Assembly (NCBI GenBank): GCA_040394475.1
Contig: JBEBSD010000009.1
Coordinates: 1-64,000, forward strand
Direction of reading: 5' to 3'
DNA from: JBEBSD01 sp040394475
GTDB lineage: Bacteria; Bacteroidota; Bacteroidia; Cytophagales; Spirosomataceae
DNA length: 64,000 nt
Shown here one piece after another: positions 16,857 to 25,781 of this stretch. Each line of letters starts with the position of its first letter. Within the stretch, counting starts at the first letter, position 1. The notes beneath the pieces were generated by a model. It did no database searches and was not told where the DNA came from. It saw nothing but the letters and a program-made list of their open reading frames with translations. A program made the translations under genes and the position numbers.

Positions 16857-18303
16857 CGGCGGACGCCAGCCATCGCGCACGTTCCCGGACAGCACCGGGC
16901 GTTCCGTCGATACGGAGCTGAATTCCGGTTTCCGGCTCTTCATACATTTCCAATCCAACAAAAGCCAGCGCCTCGTTCAACCGCTTTTCCAGAGGCGTAT
17001 TACCCGAAATGCATTCCTGCCAGTACCAGTCCAGGGTTTCACCGGCTACTTCTTCTGCAATCGTCCTGTAATCGGCCAGCCGGTAGCCGATGAAGGGCTT
17101 TCCGAACCGTTTCCACAATAACCGCATGACATCGTCAAGGGATTTCGCATGAGCCGAACGTTTTCTTATGTGTAAATCCAGGATCAGGGCGGCCAGGGCT
17201 CCTTTCTGATAAACCGATACCTTCCGCCGGGGAACCCCCTTTTCATAGCCGTCCAGCCACAAATCCCATGAAGACTCGGTTAAAGATTGCGCCGCTTCGC
17301 CTGCTTGTTCAAAATGGCGTTTCATACATACGTGCAGTTCATGAAAATAGGCGGCGTCGTCAAAAACGTTTGCTCTTCTCAAAAACAAATCGCCATAATA
17401 GGTGGTACACCCTTCGGCCACAAAACAGGTGGTGAAGTAATTTTCACGGGTAAAGTCATAAGGCAGTAATTCGGCCGGTCGTATCCGGATGATATTCCAG
17501 GCATGGAACAATTCGTGAGAGCTCACCCCCAGCAAATCGGTATAAAGCCCTTCGCCCTCATCATGAGGTCCGAGCACGATCACCGTCGAGTTCCGGTGCT
17601 CCACTCCGTGGTACATCGGCGCGGGCAGGATGAGGTTCAGAAAATGATATTCCTGTTCCGGGAATTCACCCATAGTCGCCAGCTGTTCTTCTGAAAAGGC
17701 CCTGAAGTCGCGGATCAGACGTTCCTGGTCAGGTTCCAGGCTTCCGTGAAACCAGCAATAAAAGGGAATCCCACCGGCTTCGTAGTCATACCTGAGCAGT
17801 TTTTGCGCCGCTACTAACGGACTGTCGACCAGTTGGTAATAATCCTTTGCATGGAGGTTTCCGTGCGCCGGCTGTTCCAAACCGCAGGCGATGCGATACG
17901 ATTCCGGCAGGTCCAGCCGTACGGTACAGGGCTCCCCGATGCGGCCTTCGGTGTACAAACAGAAATTGATAAAGTTGAGGTACCACAGTTCGCCGTCAAC
18001 ATAGCTGGTTCCGGCATTTTGCGTATTGGCATAATAGGTGTACGAAATGGTGAGCGCCTCTGCACCCGCTGTCTGCAATCTCCAGCGGTCTTTGGTGATT
18101 TTTTGAAAAGAAATTGGATTACCTTTGTGGTCGGTTACGTAAAATGACCGGATATTTTTGGCGAAATTCTGGATTTCGTACCTTCCCGGCCGCCATGCCG
18201 GCAGCTGGATATCGAGCGTGGGAGTGTTGATGTGTCCGATGGTATACTCAATATGGAGGTAATGACTGGCGGGATCCGGTACGGAAAGAGAATAAAGCAT
18301 CAT
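16849..18303 (-). CDS. M61-family (glycyl aminopeptidase-like) peptidase
   Basis: This 484-residue protein has an N-terminal M61 beta domain (about 1-170: LDIQLPAWRPGRYEIQNFA). A gluzincin catalytic domain follows, with SSHELFHAWNIIRIRP supplying HExxH and a downstream Glu in CFVAEGCTTYYGD. The family releases N-terminal Gly or Ala from peptides. PDZ domains, usual in longer members, are missing, because the protein stops soon after the peptidase domain. I choose the start at the adjacent ATG codons 18303/18300 (MMLYSLSVPDP). The frame is open back to 18444, but that extension would overlap the divergent barrel gene and adds no family-like sequence. No signal peptide remains, suggesting a cytoplasmic enzyme. 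Confidence 0.88.
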   Translation of the reverse strand: MMLYSLSVPDPASHYLHIEYTIGHINTPTLDIQLPAWRPGRYEIQNFAKNIRSFYVTDHKGNPISFQKITKDRWRLQTAGAEALTISYTYYANTQNAGTSYVDGELWYLNFINFCLYTEGRIGEPCTVRLDLPESYRIACGLEQPAHGNLHAKDYYQLVDSPLVAAQKLLRYDYEAGGIPFYCWFHGSLEPDQERLIRDFRAFSEEQLATMGEFPEQEYHFLNLILPAPMYHGVEHRNSTVIVLGPHDEGEGLYTDLLGVSSHELFHAWNIIRIRPAELLPYDFTRENYFTTCFVAEGCTTYYGDLFLRRANVFDDAAYFHELHVCMKRHFEQAGEAAQSLTESSWDLWLDGYEKGVPRRKVSVYQKGALAALILDLHIRKRSAHAKSLDDVMRLLWKRFGKPFIGYRLADYRTIAEEVAGETLDWYWQECISGNTPLEKRLNEALAFVGLEMYEEPETGIQLRIDGTPGAVRERARWLASAVR

Positions 18304-18390
18304 CGATATAAGGAATAAGCGAATGGTGAAAGTATTTAGTGACCTGCTGACAAAAAAACGGCTAATGATCGTTAAGGTATAACAAAACAA

Positions 18391-18398
18391 CAAAAGTA
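18391..18398 (-). promoter_or_regulatory. Candidate -7 element for the M61 gene
   Basis: TACTTTTG on the minus strand fits TAnnTTTG and lies about 90 bases upstream of the chosen start. No TTG stands at the right distance upstream, so this is tentative. It supports the shorter M61 start. Confidence 0.35.
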
Positions 18399-18406
18399 AG
18401 GCTTCC

Positions 18407-19108
18407 ATGCATAGATTCCTCCGGACACTCACATTCCTGATCATTTGTACAGCTTTTTCCGGCCGGGTAGCGGCGCAGGAAGAGTATTTTAAAATAGAAG
18501 ATAAAAAAGCGCCGCCGGTTCAGCGGGAAAAACCGTCTGAGAAAAAGGAAAGCGCCGTCGACGATTTTAAAGACCTGCCGTTTATTGACAAACTCCGGCT
18601 GGGAGGAAGTTTCGGCCTGCGGATCGGACAGTTCACGACCATCAATGTCGCTCCTGCCGTAGGAGTGGAAGTCGTAAAGAACCTCACGTTAGGACTGGGA
18701 GTCAATTACATCTTCATGCGCAATCCGGATTATTTTATTCCCTCCGGATCTACCAGTTTTTACGGAGGGCGGGCATTCGCCATGTATTCCCTGTTCCCGA
18801 ATGTCCATTTGCAGGGAGAATATGAGCTGATGAATGTGAAATTCTACAACCACGGTAGCGGCAAGTACCAGGGGAACCCCAATATTTATGAACGAACCTG
18901 GTTAGGTTCGCCCATGCTGGGGGCAGGGTATACACAACCGATCGGCGGCCGGTTTATTAAAGGCGTGCATATGACCCTGCTGTATAATTTTAATTACCAG
19001 AACCATATCAATCCGTCGATCAATTATAATTATTACAGTCCTGGCACCCAGGTGAAGAATATTTCGCATTACAGCAGTCCCTTTGTATTCCGGGTGACGC
19101 TGTTGTAG
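18407..19108 (+). CDS. Predicted outer-membrane beta-barrel protein
   Basis: This 233-residue protein has a signal peptide (about 1-24, ending VAAQE). A charged Lys/Glu/Pro linker follows (about 25-55), then alternating hydrophobic strands typical of an 8-stranded outer-membrane barrel: LGGSFGLRIG, AVGVEVV, LTLGLGVNYIF and FVFRVTLL at the C-terminus. Similar proteins of unknown function are common in Bacteroidota. It is divergent from the M61 gene and followed by a block of dispersed repeats. No enzymatic motif is seen. Confidence 0.75.
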   Translation: MHRFLRTLTFLIICTAFSGRVAAQEEYFKIEDKKAPPVQREKPSEKKESAVDDFKDLPFIDKLRLGGSFGLRIGQFTTINVAPAVGVEVVKNLTLGLGVNYIFMRNPDYFIPSGSTSFYGGRAFAMYSLFPNVHLQGEYELMNVKFYNHGSGKYQGNPNIYERTWLGSPMLGAGYTQPIGGRFIKGVHMTLLYNFNYQNHINPSINYNYYSPGTQVKNISHYSSPFVFRVTLL

Positions 19109-19119
19109 TGCAAATACAG

Positions 19120-19272
19120 GGCTTCGACAGGCTCAGCCGACAGGCTTCGACGGGCCTCAGGGTGACAGCTTTATTTTACGGATGGTGAGCCTGTCGAACC
19201 ACCCTTCGACGAGCTCAGGGAACGGCTTCGACGAGCTATCTCAGGGAACGGCTTCGACAGACTCAGGGTGAT
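19120..19272. repeat. Cluster of TTCGACAGGCTCAG-type palindromic repeats
   Basis: Five or six copies of a short motif occur within about 150 bases. GGCTTCGACAGGCTCAG starts at 19120 and variants start at about 19143, 19202, 19222 and 19249. An inverted copy (GGTGAGCCTGTCGAACC) is at 19183-19199. Adjacent direct and inverted copies can pair into hairpins. Similar extragenic repeats are widespread in bacteria. Fragments also appear near 11120-11150 and 25565-25585. Confidence 0.8.
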
Positions 19273-19346
19273 CGAAAGCGTGTTCCGTAGAATCGTTTTT
19301 GTTTTTGTCAGACAGTTTTCATTAGAACTAGATAATCTTTAAAAAA

Positions 19347-19979
19347 TTGGAAAATCCCGTATTGATATTTGGCGCCGGGGGAACCGGCATGCAGGTGTTT
19401 GATATTTTTCGCCGGAACAGTGTGCTGGTTTATGGCTTCCTGGATGACCGGAAGGAGCTGCATGGCAAGGAAATTGGCGAAGTGACGGTATTGGGCGACA
19501 CCGGTGATGGGAGTTTCCTCGACGTAATCGGCAACCAATGCGAGGCATTTATAGCGATCAGTGAGCGTCCGGTCAGGCAGCGACTGACGGAAATGCTCCA
19601 GTCGCGCCGGAAGACCATGCCGGTCAATGCCATCCATGACAAAGCATTGGTTTCTTCGCTGGCCGTGATCGGCCACGGGAACTTGATTGCCGCAGGAACA
19701 ATTATCGGGCCTGATGTGACGGCCGGACATCACAACCAGTTCCAGACGGGCGCCCTGATTGAGCCTTTTGTTACGATCGGCGATTTCGTCAATATCGGGC
19801 CGGGAGCCATTGTCAACCAGGGAGTAACGATCGAATCGGGCGCTTTTATAGGGGCGGGCGCAATATTGGTGGGTGGAATTACGATTGGCAGGAATGCCCG
19901 GGTCGGCGCCGGCGCCGTCGTTATCCAGGACGTGGCTGCGGAAACGACTGTTTTCGGAAATCCTGCGGCCCCGATCTGA
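19347..19979 (+). CDS. PglD/NeuD-type sugar O- or N-acyltransferase
   Basis: This 210-residue protein has a short Rossmann-like N-terminal domain (about 1-80, starting with FGAGGTG). A left-handed beta-helix of hexapeptide repeats follows (about 90-205: IGHGNLIAAG, TIGDFVNIGPGA, FIGAGAILVGG, RVGAGAVV). This is the layout of PglD, NeuD and related acyltransferases, which acetylate nucleotide sugars or sialic acid. The central His in TAGHHNQF is a candidate catalytic base. No sugar-biosynthesis gene lies nearby, so the substrate is unknown. Translation starts with TTG at 19347. Confidence 0.85.
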   Translation: MENPVLIFGAGGTGMQVFDIFRRNSVLVYGFLDDRKELHGKEIGEVTVLGDTGDGSFLDVIGNQCEAFIAISERPVRQRLTEMLQSRRKTMPVNAIHDKALVSSLAVIGHGNLIAAGTIIGPDVTAGHHNQFQTGALIEPFVTIGDFVNIGPGAIVNQGVTIESGAFIGAGAILVGGITIGRNARVGAGAVVIQDVAAETTVFGNPAAPI

Positions 19980-20015
19980 CAGCAGGGATTTCAACCCGAT
20001 ATTTTCCCGATTATT

Positions 20016-20046
20016 TTGAAATAACCAGTAGAAAAGTCTATCTTTG
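20016..20046 (+). promoter_or_regulatory. Bacteroidota-type promoter for the yceD-rpmF operon
   Basis: TTG at 20016-20018 is followed after 20 bases by TATCTTTG at 20039-20046, close to the Bacteroidota consensus. The yceD start codon lies 20 bases further on, so the 5' leader is very short. Confidence 0.8.
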
Positions 20047-20066
20047 CACTCCTTTTTGCAGAACAA

Positions 20067-20582
20067 GTGAGCGAGTTAAAAAAATATGACATAGACATCT
20101 TTGGCCTTGCCAACAAGGAGTATGTCTACGATTACGAATCAGGTGACGAGTTTTTCGGGGAGATGCAGCAGGAGTTGATCCGTCATGGTCATTTCACGGC
20201 ACAGGTCCGGCTGGAAAAATCCGCTACGATGATTCAGTTGAATTTTGACATCAGCGGGACTGTAGAATTGTCGTGTGACCGGTCGTTGGAGTTGTTTCAG
20301 GAACCTTTTCACGTGCGTCAGCCATTTTTCCTGAAGTTCGGGGATCGTAATGAGGAGCTCACCGAAGAAATAGAAATAATCAACCGGCAAACCATCCGGA
20401 TTAACATTGCCCGTTACATTTATGACTTCATCGTGCTGGCGTTACCGGTAAAACGGTTGCATCCCCGGTTCCGGGAAGAGAACCACAGTGAAGAGTATAC
20501 CCTGATCTACAGTTCGGGAGCAGCGACTGCCGCACAAGCCGAAACAGATCCCCGCTGGGAGTCGTTGAAAAAGATAAAATAA
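20067..20582 (+). CDS. yceD: YceD/DUF177 family protein
   Basis: This 171-residue protein has the DUF177 pattern: an acidic N-terminus and a central GTVELSCDRSLELFQ segment, then ARYIYDFIVLALPVKRLHP. The family sits upstream of rpmF in most bacteria and is linked to 23S rRNA accumulation. This gene keeps that arrangement: rpmF begins 40 bases after its stop. The C-terminus, with WESLKKIK, is also characteristic. It starts with GTG at 20067, directly after a good promoter. Confidence 0.9.
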   Translation: MSELKKYDIDIFGLANKEYVYDYESGDEFFGEMQQELIRHGHFTAQVRLEKSATMIQLNFDISGTVELSCDRSLELFQEPFHVRQPFFLKFGDRNEELTEEIEIINRQTIRINIARYIYDFIVLALPVKRLHPRFREENHSEEYTLIYSSGAATAAQAETDPRWESLKKIK

Positions 20583-20622
20583 ATAGCAAAGTAAAACAAG
20601 AGCAGAATAAATACGTATAATT

Positions 20623-20817
20623 ATGGCACATCCCAAGCGCAGACATTCGTCTACCCGTCGTGATAAACGCCGGTCACATGATGCACTTTCTACCAAACAA
20701 TTGTCGATAGATCCGGTAACTGGTGAGACCCATCTCTTTCACCGTGCACATGTACACGAAGGCAATCTCTACTATCAGGGGAAACTGGTGGTTGAAAATT
20801 ACACGAAAACCGTCTGA
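20623..20817 (+). CDS. rpmF: 50S ribosomal protein L32
   Basis: This 64-residue ribosomal protein has the L32 start AHPKRRHSSTRRDKRRSH and a LSIDPVTGETHLFHRAH core. It has no Cys, so it is the zinc-free form. It belongs to the yceD-rpmF-plsX-fabH order seen in many bacteria, which ties ribosome and lipid synthesis. A clear terminator follows, so plsX may be transcribed partly from its own promoter. Confidence 0.97.
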   Translation: MAHPKRRHSSTRRDKRRSHDALSTKQLSIDPVTGETHLFHRAHVHEGNLYYQGKLVVENYTKTV

Positions 20818-20838
20818 TTCAAGAGGTTAGTATACCGA

Positions 20839-20880
20839 AATTTCGCAACGGCCATAAAAGTTGTTGCGAAATTCTTTTTT
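20839..20880 (+). terminator. Rho-independent terminator after rpmF
   Basis: AATTTCGCAAC (20839-20849) and GTTGCGAAATT (20863-20873) form a perfect 11-bp stem, followed by C and a run of six T. Confidence 0.85.
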
Positions 20881-20940
20881 ACTTCATTTCAACTGCTAAT
20901 TTTACACTCATTATCCTTTGTGCAAAATAACATCGCGTAA

Positions 20941-21879
20941 ATGAAAATCGCAGTAGATGCCATGGGTGGCGACTTTGCCCCGAGGGCAATCGTCGAGGGT
21001 GTCATGATAGCCCTTCCGGAATTGCCTGCAGATGCCAATATTGTCTTGATTGGGCGCGAAGAAAGTATCCGGGAAATCTTGCAGGAACACGGTTTTCAAA
21101 GTGATCGTCTCGAAATAGTGCATGCAGGAGAAGTGATTGAAATGGCGGAGCACCCTACCAAGGCCCTTGCCCAGAAACCCGACTCCAGTATTTCCGTTGG
21201 TTTCAGGCTATTGAAGGAGCAGGCAGTTGATATTTTTTCCAGCGCCGGTAATACGGGCGCCATGACGGTAGGGGCTTTGTTCAGTATCAAGGCCATCGAA
21301 GGCTTAAGCCGCCCTGCCATCGCCGGTATCGTTCCCCAGATCGATGGTTCGCATGCCATTATGCTGGACATAGGCGCCAATGCCGACTGTAAACCGGAAA
21401 CACTGGCCCAGTTCGGAGAAATTGGTTCCTTATACGCCCAGTATACCCTGAAACTGGAAAGTCCGCGGGTAGCCCTGATGAATATCGGCGAGGAAGAGCA
21501 GAAAGGTTCACTGATTGCACAGGCCGCCTTCCCGTTGTTGCAGAATAATAAGCGCATCCATTTTATCGGAAATATTGAAGGCAAAGATTTCTTTACCAAC
21601 AAAGCCGATGTCATCGTAACCGATGGCTTTACCGGCAATATCCTCTATAAATTAGGCGAGTCGCTTTATCCGATCTCGAAAGCAAGGGGTTTCCGGGACG
21701 ACTTTATTGACATGACCAATTACGAAGCAATAGGAGGTAGTCCCATTATTGGCGTAAACGGTAATGTAATGATTGCGCACGGAATCTCCACCCCCCTGGC
21801 CATTCGGAACATGCTTGACTGGGCTTATAAACAGGTAAAAGCCGGTGCTTATAAGCATATAGTAAAGGCACTTTCCTAA
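20941..21879 (+). CDS. plsX: Phosphate acyltransferase PlsX
   Basis: This 312-residue enzyme makes acyl-phosphate from acyl-ACP, the first step of phospholipid synthesis via PlsY. The N-terminal MKIAVDAMGGDFAP signature is unmistakable. ALAQKPDSSISVGF, SAGNTGAMTVGAL, DIGANADCKPE and DGFTGNILYKLGE are further family blocks. It is slightly shorter than E. coli PlsX. It lies 123 bases after rpmF and 35 bases before fabH. Confidence 0.97.
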   Translation: MKIAVDAMGGDFAPRAIVEGVMIALPELPADANIVLIGREESIREILQEHGFQSDRLEIVHAGEVIEMAEHPTKALAQKPDSSISVGFRLLKEQAVDIFSSAGNTGAMTVGALFSIKAIEGLSRPAIAGIVPQIDGSHAIMLDIGANADCKPETLAQFGEIGSLYAQYTLKLESPRVALMNIGEEEQKGSLIAQAAFPLLQNNKRIHFIGNIEGKDFFTNKADVIVTDGFTGNILYKLGESLYPISKARGFRDDFIDMTNYEAIGGSPIIGVNGNVMIAHGISTPLAIRNMLDWAYKQVKAGAYKHIVKALS

Positions 21880-21914
21880 GTAAGTGGTAAATGGTAAAGA
21901 CTAAGTAAATAGAA

Positions 21915-22919
21915 ATGACCCAAATTAGAGCTGCAATCACCGGAGTGCAGGGTTACGTACCCGCCGATATTCTTACTAATACGGACCTGGAGAAAATTGT
22001 AGAAACTACCGATGAATGGATTTATAGCCGTACCGGCATCAGACAACGTCATATATTGAAAGGGGAGGGGATGGGGAGTTCCCACATGGCGGCAGAGGCG
22101 GTAAAACGGTTGCTTGTCAAAACCGGCACGCCGCCGGAAGCCATTGATCTCCTGGTTTGTGCTACGACTACCCCGGATTATATTTTTCCCTGCACCGCCA
22201 ATCTGGTGTGTGATATGGTTGGTATTAAAAACGTAGGGAGCTTTGATATTCAGGCTGCCTGTTCGGGTTTTATCTATGCACTGACAGTGGCTTCTCAGTT
22301 TATCGAGACCGGGAAGTATCAAAAAGTGATTGTGGTGGGCTCCGATAAAATGTCATCGATCATCGATTACACCGACCGGAAGACCTGCGTGCTGTTTGGC
22401 GACGGTGCCGGGGCGGTATTGCTGGAAGCGAATACGGAAGGAGAGGGGATACAGGATTCCATTATCCGGTCGGATGGCATGGGCCTCCCTTACCTGCATC
22501 AGAAAGCCGGAGGGAGCCGTTATCCGCCGACCCATGAAACAATCGACCAGCGCCTGCACTATGTGTATCAGGACGGACAGCATGTTTTTAAGTTTGCCGT
22601 CACCAATATGGCAGAAATTGCAGCCGAAATAATGGAGCGGAACGGACTTCAGAGCGACGATGTCCATTGGCTTGTTCCGCACCAGGCCAACAGACGTATT
22701 ATTGAGGCCACAGCCAACCGCATGGGCGTAGGGATGGAAAAAGTGATGCTGAACATCGAACATTACGGAAATACTACGGCTGCGACGATCCCGCTTTGTT
22801 TGTGGGATTACGAAAAGCAGCTGAATAAAGGCGACAACCTGATCCTGGCTGCGTTCGGGGGAGGGTTTACCTGGGCTGCGGCTTACATTAAGTGGGCCTA
22901 TCAGGAGCAATCAATCTAA
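21915..22919 (+). CDS. fabH: Beta-ketoacyl-ACP synthase III
   Basis: This 334-residue thiolase-fold enzyme condenses acetyl- or branched acyl-CoA with malonyl-ACP to start fatty-acid synthesis. The catalytic triad is Cys116 (AACSGF), His256 (PHQANRR) and Asn286 (YGNTTAA). The N-terminal SRTGIRQRH and the C-terminal GGGFTWAAAYIKW are typical of the family. It follows plsX and precedes efp by 46 bases, on the same strand. Confidence 0.97.
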   Translation: MTQIRAAITGVQGYVPADILTNTDLEKIVETTDEWIYSRTGIRQRHILKGEGMGSSHMAAEAVKRLLVKTGTPPEAIDLLVCATTTPDYIFPCTANLVCDMVGIKNVGSFDIQAACSGFIYALTVASQFIETGKYQKVIVVGSDKMSSIIDYTDRKTCVLFGDGAGAVLLEANTEGEGIQDSIIRSDGMGLPYLHQKAGGSRYPPTHETIDQRLHYVYQDGQHVFKFAVTNMAEIAAEIMERNGLQSDDVHWLVPHQANRRIIEATANRMGVGMEKVMLNIEHYGNTTAATIPLCLWDYEKQLNKGDNLILAAFGGGFTWAAAYIKWAYQEQSI

Positions 22920-22965
22920 ATCAATTTTACGACCGCATCGGCGGGCAACAAAAGGTTCTAAAAGA

Positions 22966-23529
22966 ATGGCAACAACGGCAGATATCCGGAATGGATTAGT
23001 AATTAATTTCAACCACGACCTGTTTCAGATTATAGAGTTTCAACACGTAAAGCCGGGTAAAGGCAATGCGTTTGTACGGACCAGGATGAGAAGCCTTACC
23101 ACCGGAAAGGTTCTTGACAATACATTCAATTCGGGAGCAAGCATTACGCCGGTTCGGGTAGAGCGTCATAAGTTTCAGTATCTGTACAAGGATGAAACCG
23201 GTTATAATTTCATGAACAGTGAAACGTTCGATCAGATCCTTATCGAAGAGAAGCTCATTGTCAATGCCGATTTAATGAAGGAAGGCCAGGAGGTGGAAGT
23301 GCTGATCAACACCGAAAACGAAGCGCCGCTTACCTGTGAGCTGCCGGGCTCTGTGGAGCTTGAAGTTACTTATGCGGAGCCTGGAATACGGGGAGATACT
23401 GCCAACTCACCCAAAAAATCCGTAGAAGTAGAAACAGGCGCCAAAATTATGGTACCGTTGTTTATCGAACAGGGAAATAAAATCAGGGTGGACACCAAGA
23501 CATACGATTACCTGGAAAGAGTTAAATAA
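22966..23529 (+). CDS. efp: Elongation factor P
   Basis: This 187-residue factor has three beta domains and relieves ribosome stalling at polyproline stretches. The tip loop HVKPGKGNAFVR holds the conserved Lys of domain I, a possible modification site. The C-terminal domain has the YAEPGIRGDTA and KIMVPLFIEQGNKIRVDT segments. It is the usual neighbour of accB in many genomes, and accB begins 56 bases after its stop here. Confidence 0.97.
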   Translation: MATTADIRNGLVINFNHDLFQIIEFQHVKPGKGNAFVRTRMRSLTTGKVLDNTFNSGASITPVRVERHKFQYLYKDETGYNFMNSETFDQILIEEKLIVNADLMKEGQEVEVLINTENEAPLTCELPGSVELEVTYAEPGIRGDTANSPKKSVEVETGAKIMVPLFIEQGNKIRVDTKTYDYLERVK

Positions 23530-23585
23530 TTGTCAGCATTCTCCTTTACGATGAATTGATGAATTCATCTCTAGCCCACTTACTC

Positions 23586-24056
23586 ATGGAAACCAAAGAA
23601 ATACAAAAACTGATAGACTTTATTGCCCAGTCCGGTCTGGACGAGGTGAATATTGAAACGTCTGAACTGAAGATAAAAGTAAAACGCTACGGAACGGCGG
23701 CGATGATCGCCACTCCGGCGCTTCCTGTACAACCGGCTGCTTCGGCCCCGGCCGCCGCAGCTGTCTCCGTACCCGAACCAAGCGGGGCGGCACCGGCAGC
23801 GCCCGCGACGGATGAACTTCTCATCATCAAATCTCCTATGATCGGAACCTTTTACCGGGCTTCCAGTCCGGAGACACCGGCTTATATAAACGTCGGGGAT
23901 GAGATTAAACCGGGCAAGATTGTCTGTGTAATAGAGGCGATGAAGCTGTTCAATGAAATTGAATCTGAATTTTCTGGAAAAATTGTCAAAATACTTGTTG
24001 AAAACGCTACTCCTGTAGAATTTGATCAGCCGTTGTTCCTTGTCGAACCAGCCTGA
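23586..24056 (+). CDS. accB: Biotin carboxyl carrier protein of acetyl-CoA carboxylase
   Basis: This 156-residue protein carries biotin for acetyl-CoA carboxylase. It has an N-terminal METKEIQKLIDFIAQSG segment, an Ala/Pro-rich flexible linker (about 45-78) and a C-terminal biotinyl domain with EAMKLFNEIES. The biotinylated Lys is residue 120. I choose the ATG at 23586; a longer frame opens with TTG at 23556 but adds only ten unlike residues. It is followed after 21 bases by accC. Confidence 0.96.
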   Translation: METKEIQKLIDFIAQSGLDEVNIETSELKIKVKRYGTAAMIATPALPVQPAASAPAAAAVSVPEPSGAAPAAPATDELLIIKSPMIGTFYRASSPETPAYINVGDEIKPGKIVCVIEAMKLFNEIESEFSGKIVKILVENATPVEFDQPLFLVEPA

Positions 24057-24077
24057 CGGGCCGACCTATCCGATCTT

Positions 24078-25421
24078 ATGTTTAAAAAAATACTAATTGC
24101 AAATCGTGGAGAGATTGCCCTGAGAATTATCCGTACCTGCAGGGAGATGGGTATTAAAACAGTTGCCGTTTATTCGACGGCAGACAGGGACAGTCTCCAC
24201 GTAAAATTTGCGGACGAAGCGGTTTGTATCGGGCCTCCGGCCAGTCGCCAGTCTTACCTGAATATCTTGAATATTATCTCTGCAGCCGAAATTACCGGTG
24301 CGGATGCCATTCACCCGGGGTATGGCTTTTTGTCGGAAAACGCTGAGTTTTCACAAATTTGCGCCGACTACGGAATCAAATTTATCGGGGCCTCAGCCGA
24401 CCAGATCAATGCCATGGGTGACAAATCCACGGCAAAAAATACCATGCGTGCAGCGGGAGTTCCCGTCATTCCGGGCTCGGAGGGCTTGCTGGATTCCATT
24501 GAAGAGGGGAAGATATTGGCGGCGGCAATGGGTTATCCGGTTATTCTGAAAGCTACAGCAGGCGGCGGCGGACGCGGCATGCGGATTGTTACAGCAGAAA
24601 AGGAATTTGAAAAGGCCTGGAACGATGCCCGTACAGAGGCAGGCGCTGCCTTCGGTAACGATGGCTTGTACCTGGAAAAGTTTGTGGAAGAACCCCGGCA
24701 CATCGAGATCCAGATTGTAGGAGATCAGTACGGCAATGTAAGCCATCTTTCAGAGCGGGATTGCTCCATTCAGAGACGGCACCAAAAGCTGGTGGAGGAA
24801 ACCCCTTCGCCGGCGATTACACCTGAACTGCGTAAGGCGATGGGGGACGCGGCTGTCAAAGGCGCCAAAGCCATTAATTACGAGGGTGCAGGAACTATCG
24901 AATTCCTGTTGGATAAACACGGGAATTTCTACTTTATGGAAATGAATACCCGTATCCAGGTAGAACACCCTATTACAGAAGAAGTTACCGATTTTGACCT
25001 CATCAAGGAACAAATAAAAGTGGCTGCCGGCCAACGTATTTCCGGCAATAATTACGAGCCGAAGTTGTTCGCAATGGAATGCCGTATCAACGCGGAAGAT
25101 CCCGGAAAGGGTTTTCGTCCGAATCCCGGCAAAATCACAAACCTGCATTTTCCGGGGGGGCATGGTATCCGCATCGATAGTCATGTTTACACGGGTTATA
25201 CCATTCCTCCCAACTACGACTCAATGATTGCCAAGATTATCGTCAGCGGCCAGTCACGGGAAGAGGTAATTACCCGTATGAAAAGGGCGTTGCAGGAGTT
25301 TGTCATTGAAGGTGTAAAAACGACCATTCCTTTTCATATCCGGTTAATGGATGACGAGGGATTCCGGTCGGGGGATTTTACGACCAAGTTCCTGGAATCA
25401 TTTGATTTCGAAGGCCTCTGA
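24078..25421 (+). CDS. accC: Biotin carboxylase subunit of acetyl-CoA carboxylase
   Basis: This 447-residue ATP-grasp enzyme carboxylates the biotin on AccB. It starts with the biotin-carboxylase signature FKKILIANRGEIALRIIRTC. It has the ATP-binding GGGGRGMRIV loop (about 168-177), the EKFVEEPRHIEIQI block (about 200), and the MEMNTRIQVEHPITE catalytic segment near 290. It closes the conserved block that begins at yceD. Downstream is a repeat-rich gap rather than accA/accD. Confidence 0.98.
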   Translation: MFKKILIANRGEIALRIIRTCREMGIKTVAVYSTADRDSLHVKFADEAVCIGPPASRQSYLNILNIISAAEITGADAIHPGYGFLSENAEFSQICADYGIKFIGASADQINAMGDKSTAKNTMRAAGVPVIPGSEGLLDSIEEGKILAAAMGYPVILKATAGGGGRGMRIVTAEKEFEKAWNDARTEAGAAFGNDGLYLEKFVEEPRHIEIQIVGDQYGNVSHLSERDCSIQRRHQKLVEETPSPAITPELRKAMGDAAVKGAKAINYEGAGTIEFLLDKHGNFYFMEMNTRIQVEHPITEEVTDFDLIKEQIKVAAGQRISGNNYEPKLFAMECRINAEDPGKGFRPNPGKITNLHFPGGHGIRIDSHVYTGYTIPPNYDSMIAKIIVSGQSREEVITRMKRALQEFVIEGVKTTIPFHIRLMDDEGFRSGDFTTKFLESFDFEGL

Positions 25422-25460
25422 TTGGGATCGAGGGTACAGGCCCCAAAAATTGCAAAAAGT

Positions 25461-25710
25461 AACACGGAGGACACTGAGTAAAAACACGGAGGTACACAGA
25501 GAAAAAACGCTGGGCGCTTTCATTTTCTCTGTACAACCTATTTGTTCCGTTGTTTGGGATTGAGAGTCCGGCTCAGAATGACAAAAATAACACAGAGTAG
25601 AAGGAGATTTACACGGAGCTGCACAGAGAAAAAACGTTAGGGACTTTTATTTTCTTCTATTTTTCCTCTGTGTTTTCTCTCTGTGTTTTTCCTCCTTGAA
25701 ACTCTGTGCT
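25461..25710. repeat. Repeats built from ACACGGAGG and CACAGAG, with inverted copies
   Basis: ACACGGAGG stands at 25462-25470 and again at 25484-25492, and CACAGAG at 25494-25500 and about 25622-25628. Inverted CTCTGTG copies follow at about 25667 and 25679. The block from 25461 to 25492 is nearly repeated, in reverse orientation, at 50777-50809. Confidence 0.75.
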
Positions 25711-25737
25711 CCTTTGTTTTGTCACTCCGGGCGGTGG

Positions 25738-25759
25738 TGGCCTGTGAAGACACAGGCCA
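25738..25759. repeat. Dispersed hairpin repeat, copy B
   Basis: TGGCCTGTG and CACAGGCCA form a perfect 9-bp stem around the loop AAGA. This is the second intact copy of the family seen at 6867 and 50930. Confidence 0.85.
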
Positions 25760-25781
25760 TGGTTAATAATTTTTTGTCTTA

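Noticed and set aside
18303..18444. Longer M61 protein starting at 18444
   Set aside because: The extra 47 residues overlap the divergent barrel gene start and the likely promoter, and do not look like a family N-terminus.
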